From positions 1 through 6,458 of the forward strand of contig JAGHCG010000083.1 in assembly GCA_021160565.1 (NCBI GenBank): a stretch of DNA of 6,458 nt, given 5' to 3'. Under the pieces are notes generated by a model. That model had not been told where the DNA came from and searched no databases. It saw nothing but the letters and a program-made list of their open reading frames with translations. Each line of letters opens with the position of its first letter. The stretch's first letter is position 1. The translations under genes and the position numbers were made by a program. This stretch comes from a bacterium (lineage in GTDB: Bacteria > Ratteibacteria > UBA8468 > B48-G9 > JAFGKM01). Positions 6,315 to 6,458 of the stretch are shown here, piece by piece.

Positions 6315-6458
6315 GGAAATATTCTATATTAATTTACAAAAAATGGAAGAAAATCTTCAGAAGAAAATTGAAGAACTTCAAAGGATTGTTTCACATCAGG
6401 AAAAGATTATTGAGTATTATAAAAAGGAACTTGAAAGATATCAAACATATATAAAAAT
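6301..6458 (+). CDS. Unrecognised coiled-coil protein, partial (C-terminus off the right edge)
   Basis: An open frame overlaps the last 14 nt of waaA and runs without a stop to the window end, giving 52 visible residues. I chose the TTG at 6301 because AAGGAG (6285-6290) lies upstream, although the 10-nt spacing is a little long. An ATG at 6343 in the same frame has only AAGGAA (6313-6318) far away, so it is the weaker choice; starting there would leave 38 residues. The visible part is highly charged, with many Glu, Lys and Gln and hydrophobic residues at helix-like spacing (for example KKIEELQRIV and YYKKELERY), which suggests a long amphipathic helix or coiled coil. I recognise no domain. 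Its position implies co-transcription with waaA. The frame could belong to an envelope or a DNA-associated coiled-coil protein; nothing visible decides. Confidence 0.6.
   Translation, partial: MTEIKEIFYINLQKMEENLQKKIEELQRIVSHQEKIIEYYKKELERYQTYIK

Overview
This is an AT-rich bacterial chromosome window (roughly one third G+C by eye) packed with two divergent gene blocks. A Kdo transferase gene (waaA) points to a Gram-negative-type outer membrane with lipid A/LPS. Low G+C, lysine-rich proteins, two TTG starts and many overlapping genes suggest a compact genome, possibly an uncultured lineage. I cannot assign a phylum from the sequence alone.

Minus-strand block (4938 down to 1): a WecA/TagO-family polyprenyl-phosphate GlcNAc-1-P transferase, then pyrF (orotidine 5'-phosphate decarboxylase), alr (alanine racemase), ispA (short-chain trans-polyprenyl diphosphate synthase), an ABC-2 type ATPase, and an ABC-2 type permease cut by the window's left edge. 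The first four overlap in series (32, 29 and 8 nt). A 42-nt gap separates ispA from the ABC pair, which itself overlaps by 29 nt. This looks like one transcription unit, perhaps with a second weak promoter in the 42-nt gap.

Plus-strand block (5022 to the right edge): waaA, then the start of an unrecognised coiled-coil gene overlapping it by 14 nt. Only 83 nt (4939-5021) separate the two blocks. That gap carries a good plus-strand promoter whose -10 box lies so close to the waaA ATG that the mRNA is probably leaderless.

Most of the identifiable enzymes serve the cell envelope. IspA makes the allylic diphosphate from which the polyprenyl carrier is built, the WecA-like enzyme loads a sugar phosphate on that carrier, Alr supplies D-alanine for peptidoglycan, and WaaA adds Kdo to lipid A. 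PyrF makes UMP, the base of the UDP-sugars used here. The ABC exporter's substrate cannot be read from the sequence.

I see no mobile elements, CRISPR arrays, tRNA or rRNA, and no clear new biological system. The points most worth a second look are the probable leaderless waaA transcript, an IspA that lacks the segment after its second Asp-rich motif, and a WecA-like enzyme with Glu in place of the expected metal-binding Asp.
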